From positions 1-64,000 of the forward strand of contig NZ_FVZC01000009.1 of the NCBI RefSeq assembly GCF_900166585.1: DNA of 64,000 nucleotides, read 5' to 3'. The stretch is from Mesobacillus jeotgali (GTDB taxonomy: Bacteria; Bacillota; Bacilli; Bacillales; Cytobacillaceae). The notes below the pieces were generated by a model. That model had not been told where the DNA came from. It saw only the letters and a list, made by a program, of their open reading frames with translations, and did no database searches. The translations under genes were made by a program, and so were the position numbers. Each line of letters begins with the position of its first letter. Positions within the stretch are counted from its first letter, which is position 1. Shown here piece by piece: positions 24,028 to 32,303 of this stretch.

Positions 24028-25092
24028 ATGGGGAAAGTGTTGATGAAGGGTAATGAGGTGATTGCGGAAGCCGCAGTCCATGCGGGCTGTAAGTATTTTT
24101 TCGGCTATCCTATTACGCCGCAGAGTGAGCTTGTAGCCTATATGGCTAGAAGGCTGCCCGAGGTTGGCGGCTTATTTTTACAGGCGGAAAGTGAAGTAGC
24201 TGCAATTAATATGGTATACGGCGCTGCTGGGACCGGTGTCCGTGTGATGACGTCTTCATCAAGTCCCGGGTTCAGCCTGAAGCAAGAAGGCATCTCTTAC
24301 CTGGTTGGGGCTGAGCTGCCTGCACTGATTGTGAATGTTGTGCGTGGAGGTCCAGGACTTGGGAACATCCAGCCGGCGCAATCCGATTATTTTCAAGTAA
24401 CAAAGGGCGGTGGACATGGCGATTATCATACACCAGTGCTGGCGCCCTCTACGCTTCAGGAAATAATCGACCTGACTTCCGCTGCATTTGATATTGCGGA
24501 CCGCTATCGGACGCCAGTCATATTGCTTGGGGATGGTATGCTCGGGCAGATGATGGAACCGGTTGAGTTTCAGGACCTGTCTGAAAGGGAGCATGAGGAA
24601 AAGGAATGGGCTACGACAGGTACTCGCGGTGATGGAAAGCCAAGGATTATCACCTCGCTGGAATTGAATGCAGATGCCTTGGAAAAACGAAATGAACATC
24701 TTCAGAAAAAATTTGCTCTGATCAAGCAAAATGAGGTTAGATATGAGACGTATGAAACTGAGGATGCAGAGTATATCGTCACAGCTTACGGAACAGCAGC
24801 AAGGATTGCCATGAATGCGATTAATAAAGCGCGTAAGAATGGATTGAAAATCGGCATGATTCGGCCAATCACATTATGGCCATTCCCTGAATTGCCGTTT
24901 GTTGAAACCAGGGACAGGGTGAAGGGCTACCTTTCAGTTGAAATGAGTGCTGGCCAGATGGTTGAGGATGTAAGACTGGCTGTCAACGGCAGGGCTCCTG
25001 TTTCATTTTTTGGCCGAACTGGCGGAGTAGTACCGACGCAGGAAGAAATTTACGACCAAATCATCAAGCTGGCCGGGGGTGTTGAGGTATGA
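24028..25092 (+). CDS. korA: 2-oxoacid:ferredoxin oxidoreductase alpha subunit (KorA/VorB-like)
   Basis: A 354-aa alpha subunit with the pyrimidine-binding motif 'FFGYPITPQSEL' (about 25-36) and the CoA/substrate-domain block 'RGGPGLGNIQPAQSDYFQ' (about 110-127). With the delta, beta and gamma subunits it would oxidatively decarboxylate a 2-oxoacid (2-oxoglutarate or a branched-chain oxoacid) to acyl-CoA and reduced ferredoxin. ATG 24028 follows AAAGGAG. Its stop overlaps the beta start (ATGA). The four-subunit layout is like VOR/KOR; the substrate cannot be decided by eye. Confidence 0.9.
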   Translation: MGKVLMKGNEVIAEAAVHAGCKYFFGYPITPQSELVAYMARRLPEVGGLFLQAESEVAAINMVYGAAGTGVRVMTSSSSPGFSLKQEGISYLVGAELPALIVNVVRGGPGLGNIQPAQSDYFQVTKGGGHGDYHTPVLAPSTLQEIIDLTSAAFDIADRYRTPVILLGDGMLGQMMEPVEFQDLSEREHEEKEWATTGTRGDGKPRIITSLELNADALEKRNEHLQKKFALIKQNEVRYETYETEDAEYIVTAYGTAARIAMNAINKARKNGLKIGMIRPITLWPFPELPFVETRDRVKGYLSVEMSAGQMVEDVRLAVNGRAPVSFFGRTGGVVPTQEEIYDQIIKLAGGVEV

Positions 25093-25847
25093 CAATGAAA
25101 ACGGTGTTCGAAAAGACAACGGGTTTGACTGGTATCCAGACGCACTACTGTCCCGGCTGTACGCACGGAATCATCCATAGAATGGTTGGCGAAGTATTGG
25201 AAGAAATGGGGATTCTTGAAGATACAATCGGCGTTGCATCAGTAGGGTGCTCGGTTTTATCCTATGAATATTTCAATTGTGATATGACCCAGGCGGCGCA
25301 TGGCAGGGCACCTGCAGTTGCGACTGGAATAAAGAGAGTCCTGCCAGACCGTTTTGTTTTTACCTATCAGGGAGATGGCGATCTGGCTTCGATTGGCATT
25401 GCGGAAGCTGTTCATGCTGCAGCACGAGGGGAGAATATAACAGTCATTTTTGTGAATAATGCAATTTATGGCATGACAGGGGGACAAATGGCGCCGACCA
25501 CCCTGGTTGGACAAAAAACGGCTACAACACCATTCGGGCGCAATGCCAGCATCCAGGGTTTGCCGATTCGTGTAAGTGAGATGCTGTCCACACTTGATGG
25601 TACGGCTTATATCGAGCGAGTTTCTACACACGACGTGCCCAATATTCTTAAAGCGAAGAAAGCAATCCGCAAAGCGTTCGAAACGCAGAAGCAGGGGCTT
25701 GGCTTTTCGATGATTGAAGTCCTTTCAAGCTGTCCGACAAACTGGGGTCTGGATCCGGGCGAATCCCTCGATTGGATCAAAAATAATATGGTGCCTGCAT
25801 ATCCACCTGGTGTGTATAGGGATGTCCAGAAGGGAGATGTTAGCTGA
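25089..25847 (+). CDS. korB: 2-oxoacid:ferredoxin oxidoreductase beta (TPP) subunit
   Basis: A 252-aa TPP-binding subunit. 'THYCPGCTHGIIHRM' (about 17-31) begins the domain. The TPP-Mg motif runs from 'YQGDGDLASIGI' (about 95) to 'VNNAIYGMTGGQ' (about 125), and 'SSCPTNWGLDPGESLDW' lies near the C-terminus. It is translationally coupled to the alpha gene (4-bp ATGA overlap) and overlaps the gamma start by 1 base. Confidence 0.93.
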   Translation: MTMKTVFEKTTGLTGIQTHYCPGCTHGIIHRMVGEVLEEMGILEDTIGVASVGCSVLSYEYFNCDMTQAAHGRAPAVATGIKRVLPDRFVFTYQGDGDLASIGIAEAVHAAARGENITVIFVNNAIYGMTGGQMAPTTLVGQKTATTPFGRNASIQGLPIRVSEMLSTLDGTAYIERVSTHDVPNILKAKKAIRKAFETQKQGLGFSMIEVLSSCPTNWGLDPGESLDWIKNNMVPAYPPGVYRDVQKGDVS

Positions 25848-26392
25848 TGGAAGAAATTTTGATTGCCGGCTTTGGCGGCCAGGGGGTCATGTCGATGGGC
25901 CAATTGATCGCATATGCCGGAATGACAGAAGGCAAGTATGTCTCCTGGCTCCCTTCCTACGGACCAGAGCAGCGGGGCGGTACCGCAAACTGTGCAGTCG
26001 TTGTCAGTGAGGAACAGGTTGGTTCGCCACTTGTTTCAAGACCAACCACAGCCATTGTGCTGAACAATCCTTCTTATGAAAAATTCGAGCCGATGGTAAG
26101 GCCCGGCGGTCTATTGGTTGTTAACTCATCATTAATTTCGAAAGTCTCAGAAAGAACCGATATAAGGGTTTTGAATATCCATGCAACCGATAAAGCAAAT
26201 GAGCTAGGCAATCCTAAGGTTGCTAATATGATCCTTTTAGGGGCATTTTTGGAGGAAACAGGAATATTGCCGGATGAATCGATTTTAGAAGCGTTAAAAA
26301 AAGTGCTAGCTCCAGAGAAGCACTCCTTATTAGCCATCAACCGCCAGGCATTGGAACTTGGGCGGTCTTTGACAAAAGTTATGGCACCGTAA
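25847..26392 (+). CDS. korC: 2-oxoacid:ferredoxin oxidoreductase gamma subunit
   Basis: A 181-aa gamma (POR_gamma) domain with the hallmark 'IAGFGGQGVMSMGQLIAYAG' at residues 5-24 and 'SYGPEQRGGTANCAVVVS' at about 43-60. It ends the operon; ATG overlaps the beta-subunit stop (TGATG). No clear intrinsic terminator follows, and the operon runs into a repeat-rich gap. Confidence 0.92.
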   Translation: MEEILIAGFGGQGVMSMGQLIAYAGMTEGKYVSWLPSYGPEQRGGTANCAVVVSEEQVGSPLVSRPTTAIVLNNPSYEKFEPMVRPGGLLVVNSSLISKVSERTDIRVLNIHATDKANELGNPKVANMILLGAFLEETGILPDESILEALKKVLAPEKHSLLAINRQALELGRSLTKVMAP

Positions 26393-26511
26393 AGAATTGG
26401 ACGGGGGAAAAGGGTGTTCATCTATTGGTCTGATTACGGCAGGGAAAACAAAAACTGATTGTGGAAAACATATAGGAAAACTTTTACACGTGAAGTGATG
26501 CCGGGCTGCAA

Positions 26512-26694
26512 AAGGAAAGCATGTCCCCGTGAAAAGAGAGGAAACAGGGGACGGTCACATAAAAGGCAAACATGTGCCCGAAAAGAGAGCGAAAACAGGC
26601 TGACGGTCACATAACCAGGAAAAAGCGATGTCACAATGTCCCAACGCCAAAAAGTGATGTCACAATGTCCCAACACCAAAAAGCGCTGCCAGTT
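26512..26694. repeat. Tandem repeats, ~51-bp and 29-bp units
   Basis: Two ~51-bp units, with 'atgtccccg' at 26521 and 'atgtgcccg' at 26572, both followed by 'aaaagagagNgaaaacagg' and 'gacggtcacataa'. Then come two 29-bp units of 'gatgtcacaatgtcccaac' starting at 26627 and 26656. In the first, GTCCCC pairs with GGGGAC. Confidence 0.75.
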
Positions 26695-27011
26695 CAAAGG
26701 GTTCCGTTTTCGGGTGCTTTCTTATTAATAGACACAGGAATTGACGTGTGAATTGGCATACGTCTTTTTCTTTATTTATCAAGGTTTCTACGAAATTTCA
26801 TTAACTTTGACATATCATTATTATGATGGACAATAAGTATTGTACACTTTAAAGAGGGGCAAAACTTCTGTCATTTGCAATGCCGTTTTAAGCACCAGTT
26901 TTATTGAACCTTATAAGCTAGTCGATAATAAGCTGCTGATTTCCGCCTCTAGGATCAAGAGGGTCCGCACTTATCGGTTGGGAGATCAGGTTAAGCGCCA
27001 GAGCTGATAAG

Positions 27012-27196
27012 TAGACGGAATAATTCCGCTTAATTAGTAATTAATATTAAAAAAGACTAAAATAGACGGAGAAGTTCCGCCTATTGACTAAAAAAATTCG
27101 AAAATAGGTGATTTTGCTGTGCATAAGCGGAAAACCTTCCCTTATTTACCCCGAAACAAGCTCCATTCTGAATTTAACCGGAAAATCTCCGCTTAT
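27012..27196. repeat. Dispersed palindromic units (GCGGA...TCCGC type)
   Basis: Four short inverted repeats of the form TARRCGGA-N4/5-TTCCGCYTA start at about 27012, 27063, 27124 and 27175, spaced 51, 61 and 51 bp. Two have one arm degraded. Non-coding. Confidence 0.7.
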
Positions 27197-27495
27197 TTTA
27201 CTTTTGCTGGGCTTCGATAAAGGACAAGACATCTTATTTAAAAGATTACCGTGAACCATATCACAAGTAAGTGAGGTTTTATTTAAATACGGTTTTGGTA
27301 TGCCTAATAAAGGTACTCGCCAATTTTACTACGGCGAGTTTTACTTTTTTACTTACCAATAATGATGCCAATACAACTGTCATTTCGGCACATATTTTAA
27401 AAAAGCACCTCAAAACGGAACGGTTTAGTTCACTAATGGCACGCTTTTTAGTACAGTGGCAATGCATGAAGCACTGCGCGAAGCGGGACAGCCGC

Positions 27496-28026
27496 CTACT
27501 CCAAAAGCTCAAGTATTAATGGGACAGCCGCCTGGAGTGATGGTGCCTGCTTATCGGCACTTGTTTCTTCGGAACCAATGAAGACTGTTTTGCAGCCAGC
27601 TTTTTTACCGGCTTCAATATCGCGCTCGTGATCACCGACCATGACGCTTCCTTCTAGGTCAATATCATGCCTGCTTGCTAGGTCCAGAAGCATTCCTGCA
27701 TTCGGTTTGCGGCAGTCGCAGCCAGCCTTAGGTTTGTGGGGACAGTAGGCGACCTCTTTGATATGGCCGCCATGTTCCATGATCATTTCTATCATATGGT
27801 CATGGATTTCCTTGAGTCGTTTTTCTTTTAAAAAGCCCAGCCCGACGCCTCCCTGGTTCGTGACAACGAATATTTCATAACCAGCTTTGCTTAATTCCGC
27901 TACTGCTTCGGATGCTCCTTCAAGCAGGTATAAATCTTCCGGACGGTTGACGAATTTTACCCGGTCGGATAAAACTTCATTAAGGACCCCGTCCCTGTCC
28001 AAAAAGATGGCTTTCTTATTCATCAT
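27496..28026 (-). CDS. D-glycero-D-manno-heptose-1,7-bisphosphate phosphatase-like HAD (GmhB type)
   Basis: A 176-aa HAD phosphatase. Motif I 'FLDRDGVLNEVL' (8-19) and motif II 'TNQGGVGLG' (about 57) are present. The zinc knuckle 'CPHKPKAGCDCRKP' (about 97) is typical of GmhB/HisB-N, and motif IV is 'MVGDHERDIEAG'. In Gram-positives its natural substrate is uncertain, since heptose pathways are often absent; no other heptose gene is nearby. Its ATG overlaps the stop of the upstream DNA glycosylase gene, so the two are translationally coupled. The C-terminus lies in a short 'gggacagccgcct' duplication. Confidence 0.88.
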   Translation of the reverse strand: MMNKKAIFLDRDGVLNEVLSDRVKFVNRPEDLYLLEGASEAVAELSKAGYEIFVVTNQGGVGLGFLKEKRLKEIHDHMIEMIMEHGGHIKEVAYCPHKPKAGCDCRKPNAGMLLDLASRHDIDLEGSVMVGDHERDIEAGKKAGCKTVFIGSEETSADKQAPSLQAAVPLILELLE

Positions 28027-28664
28027 AAACCCCCATTGTTCACAATTATTTTTTCAGCATTCTGATGCCGGGACACATAGCGGTTACCTGTTATCCAAAA
28101 CCGCCATGGATAGTCTTTCGCTTCTCCGGAATTATCAATGCCGATTCTTTTGCCAGACGAGATGCTGTCTGGTATGATCCCTTTGGTGATAAAAAGTGGC
28201 TTCTTCGTTAATGTATGTCCGTAATCTGACATATCTATTCCCAAAGCTTTCGTAAGCTTACCAGGTCCATTTGTGAGATTGACGGATTCGGGCATTCCCC
28301 GGCGACTGACCATTAAATCCACTCCCGCCAAAGGTTCCACTGCCCGAATCAAGACAGCTTCTGGATTGCTTTCCTCCCCACTGACAACATTGAAAAGGGT
28401 ATGGGTGTGCATGACATAGGTATAGGCCAGGCCGGCCTGGTGGAACATTATTTCAGTTCTCTTTGTCCTCCGGTTATTGTAACTGTGTGCGGCTTTATCC
28501 ATTGGCCCAACATAGGCTTCTGTCTCGACAATGATGCCCGCGGCAGTACCTGCTTCAGATTCTTTTACCAATATGCATCCCAGCAGGGAAGCAGCCAATT
28601 CGAGGGTAGGCTCTTGAAAAAAATCATCGTCCAGCACGCTCGAGAAATTGATTATTTCCTTCAT
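28023..28664 (-). CDS. DNA-3-methyladenine glycosylase (AAG/MPG family)
   Basis: A 213-aa monofunctional base-excision enzyme of the AAG family (B. subtilis YxlJ type). It carries the catalytic Glu in 'IIVETEAYVGPMDKAAHSYN' (about 43-62). 'GLAYTYVMHTHTLFNVVSGE' and 'AVLIRAVEPLAG' follow, then 'LTNGPGKLTKALGI'. It removes 3-methyladenine, hypoxanthine and etheno-adenine. AGGAGATAA precedes ATG 28664. It is the first gene of a two-gene operon with the HAD phosphatase. Confidence 0.93.
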   Translation of the reverse strand: MKEIINFSSVLDDDFFQEPTLELAASLLGCILVKESEAGTAAGIIVETEAYVGPMDKAAHSYNNRRTKRTEIMFHQAGLAYTYVMHTHTLFNVVSGEESNPEAVLIRAVEPLAGVDLMVSRRGMPESVNLTNGPGKLTKALGIDMSDYGHTLTKKPLFITKGIIPDSISSGKRIGIDNSGEAKDYPWRFWITGNRYVSRHQNAEKIIVNNGGL

Positions 28665-28821
28665 ATTATCTCCTCATTATTCTTTTTTACCTTTATACCC
28701 TGCAACAGTAAGAGACATCCATCAATTTTCTTTGTGAAAAAAATAGCGATAAAGCCCAAGATAGTTTATAGTAACTTTAAAAGATAGTACAGGTTTAGTT
28801 TTTTAAAAGGGAGTATTGATT

Positions 28822-29853
28822 ATGTGGAAAAAATGGATATGGATTGCAGTGGCTGCTGCAGTCATCTTTTTTTTAATTCCTTACAGCCTTCCGCTTATTT
28901 TTGCCTTTTTGACAGCAGTCATGCTCGAGGGAATGGTTAAATGGATTATAAAAAGATTTTCATTCAAGCGATTACAAGCTGTAATCGTTGTGTTCATTGG
29001 ATTTGTCCTTCTTTTGGGAGTGATAGGATATAATCTTGTATCGATCATCGCCCACCAGGCAATATCCTTGTCGGAAAGAACCCCTACATTTGTAAGGGAT
29101 ATATACAGGACAGCCATACTTCCGTTGATGCACAAGTGGGAATTTTATTCGCAAAATTTTCCTATCAATGTAATTGAACAGATCGAGGTAACGATTGAAA
29201 AGAATATCAATACATTAGACTCTTTCCTGCAGCAATTTATTGCAGGAACTTTAAATTTGCTGACAGCAATACCGGGTTTCATGATTGAATTTCTAGTGTA
29301 CCTGATTGCTTTGTTCTTGTTCAGTCTTGAACTTCCTAAGCTGAAACTTAAGCTGGAATCCCATTTAAAGGAACAAACCCGTCAAAAGGTTTTTCTTGTC
29401 GGCAGTCAGTTAAACAAGGCAGGAATTGGGTTTTTAAAAGCTCAAATTATCCTGAGTTTTGTTACGTTTTCAATGGCCATGGCAGGATTGAGCATATTAG
29501 GGGTAAAGTATACAGGACTGTTGTCACTATTGATTGTGGTGGTGGATATCCTGCCAATTCTCGGTACCGGTTCCGTCCTTGTTCCGTGGGCAATCATTGC
29601 AATCCTTCAGGATAACCATTTTCTCGGTATAGGACTGATTATCCTGTTCCTTGTCATTACCGTTGTACGGAGGGTGATTGAGCCAAAAATTTATTCATCG
29701 AATCTTGGCATTTCCCCACTCGCATCTCTGACCAGCATGTACATTGGTTTGAAGCTGCTTGGAATCTCAGGTGTATTTATCGGTCCGATCATTGTGATTA
29801 TCTTTGATACATTAAGAAAAGCAAATGTGATCAGATTGAATTTCAGGATATAA
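28822..29853 (+). CDS. AI-2E family permease, sporulation protein YtvI type
   Basis: A 343-aa membrane protein of the AI-2E/UPF0118 family with about 7-8 helices. It starts 'MWKKWIWIAVAAAVIFFLIP' and ends with the family block 'RVIEPKIYSSNLGISPLASL' and 'SGVFIGPIIVII'. The soluble segment (about 80-150) between TM3 and TM4 matches YtvI rather than TqsA. In B. subtilis ytvI is a sporulation gene of unknown mechanism. AAGGGAG precedes ATG 28822. Next to it lies an SASP gene, which fits a sporulation setting. Confidence 0.82.
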   Translation: MWKKWIWIAVAAAVIFFLIPYSLPLIFAFLTAVMLEGMVKWIIKRFSFKRLQAVIVVFIGFVLLLGVIGYNLVSIIAHQAISLSERTPTFVRDIYRTAILPLMHKWEFYSQNFPINVIEQIEVTIEKNINTLDSFLQQFIAGTLNLLTAIPGFMIEFLVYLIALFLFSLELPKLKLKLESHLKEQTRQKVFLVGSQLNKAGIGFLKAQIILSFVTFSMAMAGLSILGVKYTGLLSLLIVVVDILPILGTGSVLVPWAIIAILQDNHFLGIGLIILFLVITVVRRVIEPKIYSSNLGISPLASLTSMYIGLKLLGISGVFIGPIIVIIFDTLRKANVIRLNFRI

Positions 29854-29931
29854 AGTTTGGGACTTATTTTTGGATAGCATATCATATTTAAGCATAAATT
29901 ATGTTTGTTATCACGAAGGAGGGACTCAAGC

Positions 29932-30111
29932 ATGAATGTTGGCCGTGCAAAAGAAATTGTTGAATCAGCAGATATGATCAATGTGACACATGAGGGTATA
30001 CCCGTCATAATCCAGCATGTTGACGAGAAGACAAAGATGGCAAGGGTTTATTCAAAATCACAACCGGATTTGGAGAAGGACGTGCCAGTCCTTAATTTAA
30101 TAGAAGATTAA
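29932..30111 (+). CDS. sspH: H-type small acid-soluble spore protein
   Basis: A 59-aa SspH-family protein. 'MNVGRAKEIVESADMINVTH' and 'VIIQHVDEKTKMARVY' align with B. subtilis SspH. H-type SASPs are minor spore-core proteins made under sigma-G. AAGGAGGG precedes the ATG 29932, and an own terminator follows. A second family member is at 37865-38047. Confidence 0.92.
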   Translation: MNVGRAKEIVESADMINVTHEGIPVIIQHVDEKTKMARVYSKSQPDLEKDVPVLNLIED

Positions 30112-30141
30112 AAAACGGGAGATTTGATATCTCCCGTTTTT
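30110..30141 (+). terminator. Terminator after sspH
   Basis: AAAAACGGGAGAT-TTGAT-ATCTCCCGTTTTT. Confidence 0.93.
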
Positions 30142-30320
30142 CATTTTCTTAAGAAGCGATTCTTGAATCCTGTAACCTTTTTTTTTTGAAGATTTTTATT
30201 ACTAGCTGTTTGGCTGGTATGAAGCTTGTAAACTTTGTTCAAGGGTATGGGAGGAAGAGAGATGGTGGATCTGAGGTACTTTATTCAGATATAATAGTAT
30301 TTATTTTAGGAGGAACAATA

Positions 30321-30599
30321 ATGGCAAAAAGCTCATTAACACTTTTCACCCGTCCGATGTGAAATGACTGCCAGGACGCGAAGGAGTTTCTTTCGCATAA
30401 TCATGTACCGTATGAAGAAATCAATGTCCAGGGAGAGCCTGAAAAGGAGAAAAAGCTTAAAGAAATGACGGGTACTATAATTGTTCCCGCATTCATATTT
30501 ACCAATACAAAGTTCTTTTTAATGAAGGATAAAAAAGTTCTGATTGGATTTGAAAATAACAGACGTGAGATAGAAAAGCTTGTTGGAAACCTGAAGTAA
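30321..30599 (+). CDS. Candidate selenocysteine glutaredoxin (in-frame UGA at active site)
   Basis: An open frame of 92 codons interrupted only by TGA at codon 14 (30360-30362). Read through, it starts 'MAKSSLTLFTRPM', then the UGA-coded residue, then 'NDCQDAKEFLSHNHVPYEEI'. The UGA thus falls exactly on the first Cys of a glutaredoxin CXXC (here UXXC). The rest is a complete glutaredoxin: the cis-Pro loop 'TIIVPAFIF' and C-terminal 'LIGFENNRREIEKLVGNL'. AGGAGG lies 8 nt before the ATG and an intrinsic terminator follows. Just after the UGA, 30378-30396 folds as a 7-bp stem GCGAAGG/CTTTCGC with loop AGTTT, as expected for a bacterial SECIS. The alternative is a nonsense mutation or a sequencing error (TGC/TGT to TGA). 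Sel machinery is not in this window. Confidence 0.72.
30378..30396 (+). promoter_or_regulatory. Candidate bacterial SECIS hairpin
   Basis: Stem GCGAAGG/CTTTCGC (one G-U pair) with a 5-nt loop AGTTT. The loop starts 23 nt after the UGA, and G is its second base. Known bacterial SECIS elements have a G in the first two loop positions and a UGA-to-loop distance of roughly 16-37 nt. Confidence 0.6.
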
Positions 30600-30617
30600 C
30601 TAATAGAATGCTAATGA

Positions 30618-30659
30618 TGAAGAGGGTGCCCAAAGGTGATTGCGGGCATCTTTTTTTTA
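30618..30659 (+). terminator. Terminator after the glutaredoxin gene
   Basis: GGTGCCC-N12-GGGCATC stem followed by T8. Confidence 0.8.
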
Positions 30660-30752
30660 AAGGTTAAATTTTATATGACATGGAACAAAAAACATCATCA
30701 TAAATTAGAATATATAAGTCTGGGAGAAGGAGGAAAATATTTTAATTCCGAG

Positions 30753-30781
30753 TTGACTTATAAGAATACCTGTATTATATT
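30753..30781 (+). promoter_or_regulatory. Sigma-A promoter of tcyP
   Basis: TTGACT, a 17-bp spacer, then TATATT. Two 'attcc' motifs flank it (about 30744 and 30783). In B. subtilis tcyP is repressed by CymR, but I cannot confirm a CymR box here. Confidence 0.65.
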
Positions 30782-30814
30782 ATTCCAGAAAGATAACTTA
30801 GGAGGGGTAAATTA

Positions 30815-32203
30815 GTGACCACTGGATTAGTAATTCTAAATATTGCGGTTATGCTTGGTATTATAGCTGTTCTTTTTTTCATGCAAAAGAAGCATGTATC
30901 TTTTTCTAAAAGAGTATTTATTGCACTGGGGGTAGGGATTGTCTTCGGTTTCGCCCTTCAATGGATTTATGGAGCGGGTTCCGAAGTCATAATCAAGAGT
31001 ACAGACTGGTTCGCTATTGTAGGAAGCGGTTATGTAAAATTCCTGCAAATGGTGGTCATGCCGCTTGTATTCATCTCCATCCTTGCTGCTTTTACTAAAC
31101 TTAAGCTTACGAACAATATAGGTAAAATCAGTACCCTGATCCTCGGCTTGCTAGTCGGTACTACCGCAGTAGCGGCCGCTATCGGCATCGCAACTGCTGT
31201 TGGTTTCGATCTTGAAGCCGTGCAAATCACGCAGGGGGAAGCAGAGCAGGCGCGGGCTGCCAATCTGGAGGAAACATATAGTGGTATTGAGGGACGCACT
31301 ATGCCACAGCAAATTCTTGACCTCTTGCCCGCCAACCCATTCCTCGATTTCACTGGGGCAAGACCGACATCTACAATATCTGTCGTGATTTTTGCTGCCT
31401 TCCTGGGTATTGCGTACCTTGGAGTCAGAAGAAAATCTCCGGATCAGGCAGAGCTGTTTGCAAAGATTGTTGATGCTTTCTATGCAATCATTATGAGAGT
31501 TGTGACACTGATTCTGCGCTTGACTCCTTATGGTGTTCTTGCGATTATGACGAAGACGGTTGCATTAAGTGATTTCGACGCAATCCTAAAATTGGGGAAA
31601 TTCGTAGTAGCTTCTTATGTTGCACTTGCAATTATGTTCCTGATTCACTTGCTATTACTGACAATCGCCGGACTGAATCCGATCACTTATATTAAAAAGG
31701 CGTTTCCTGTGTTAGCCTTTGCTTTCACCTCAAGAACGAGTGCAGGGGCATTGCCATTGAATATCAAAACGCAGCGATCACTTGGCGTTCCAGAAGGAAT
31801 TGCAAACTTTGCTGGATCATTCGGCCTATCCATCGGACAAAACGGTTGTGCCGGTATTTATCCTGCAATGCTGGCAGTCATGATAGCTCCAACAGTGGGG
31901 ATTGATCCATTATCACCATCGTTCCTGGCTACAGTGATTGCCGTTGTAGCAATCAGTTCCTTCGGCGTTGCTGGTGTTGGTGGCGGGGCAACATTTGCAG
32001 CATTGCTAGTACTTTCTGCATTAAATCTGCCAGTCGGCCTTGCAGGCTTGCTGATTTCAATCGAACCATTGATTGATATGGGACGCACAGCAGTTAATGT
32101 CAGCGGATCGATGACATCAGGTATCCTGACAAGCAGAATAACAAAGGAAATCGATTCTACTGTCTATACAGATATGAATCAAAAAATCGAAGCAGAAGCT
32201 TAA
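30815..32203 (+). CDS. tcyP: L-cystine:cation symporter TcyP
   Basis: A 462-aa DAACS-family (GltP-fold) symporter, near the 463 aa of B. subtilis TcyP and highly similar along its length. Examples are 'MQKKHVSFSKRVFIALGVGI', 'TGARPTSTISVVIFAAFLGI', 'SFGLSIGQNGCAGIYPAMLA' and 'FGVAGVGGGATFAALLVLSA'. It imports L-cystine at the cytoplasmic membrane for sulfur supply. Translation starts at GTG 30815, behind AGGAGGGG. It is monocistronic. An adjacent thiol-redox gene (the UGA glutaredoxin) gives a loose sulfur/redox context. Confidence 0.95.
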   Translation: MTTGLVILNIAVMLGIIAVLFFMQKKHVSFSKRVFIALGVGIVFGFALQWIYGAGSEVIIKSTDWFAIVGSGYVKFLQMVVMPLVFISILAAFTKLKLTNNIGKISTLILGLLVGTTAVAAAIGIATAVGFDLEAVQITQGEAEQARAANLEETYSGIEGRTMPQQILDLLPANPFLDFTGARPTSTISVVIFAAFLGIAYLGVRRKSPDQAELFAKIVDAFYAIIMRVVTLILRLTPYGVLAIMTKTVALSDFDAILKLGKFVVASYVALAIMFLIHLLLLTIAGLNPITYIKKAFPVLAFAFTSRTSAGALPLNIKTQRSLGVPEGIANFAGSFGLSIGQNGCAGIYPAMLAVMIAPTVGIDPLSPSFLATVIAVVAISSFGVAGVGGGATFAALLVLSALNLPVGLAGLLISIEPLIDMGRTAVNVSGSMTSGILTSRITKEIDSTVYTDMNQKIEAEA

Positions 32204-32213
32204 TAATGCAAGA

Positions 32214-32246
32214 AGCCAGCCAAGGATGTCTTGGCTGGCTTTTTAT
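32214..32246 (+). terminator. Terminator after tcyP
   Basis: AGCCAGCCAAG-GATGT-CTTGGCTGGCT and T5. Confidence 0.95.
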
Positions 32247-32303
32247 TGCCGTTACACAGCTATCAAGGGTCCAGATTCTTAAGTACTTATCCAACAATAA
32301 AAA

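Larger units (their letters stand above)
26393..27495. other. 1.1-kb gap rich in repeats
   Basis: No credible gene. It contains two repeat clusters (26512-26694 and 27012-27196) and a hairpin ACTCGCC...GGCGAGT (about 27314-27340) followed by T-rich DNA. Just before the HAD gene, 'gggacagccgcct' occurs twice 34 bp apart. A short 82-codon frame across 27271-27519 has no ribosome site and overlaps the hairpin. Confidence 0.55.

Noticed and set aside
27271..27519. 82-codon frame on the plus strand
   Set aside because: No ribosome site, overlaps a terminator-like hairpin and the 3' end of the HAD gene, and contains no recognisable domain.
30321..30599. Plain pseudogene
   Set aside because: One stop at exactly the redox Cys, with everything else intact and a hairpin in the right place, fits selenocysteine better. 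It is not excluded, which is why the confidence is moderate.
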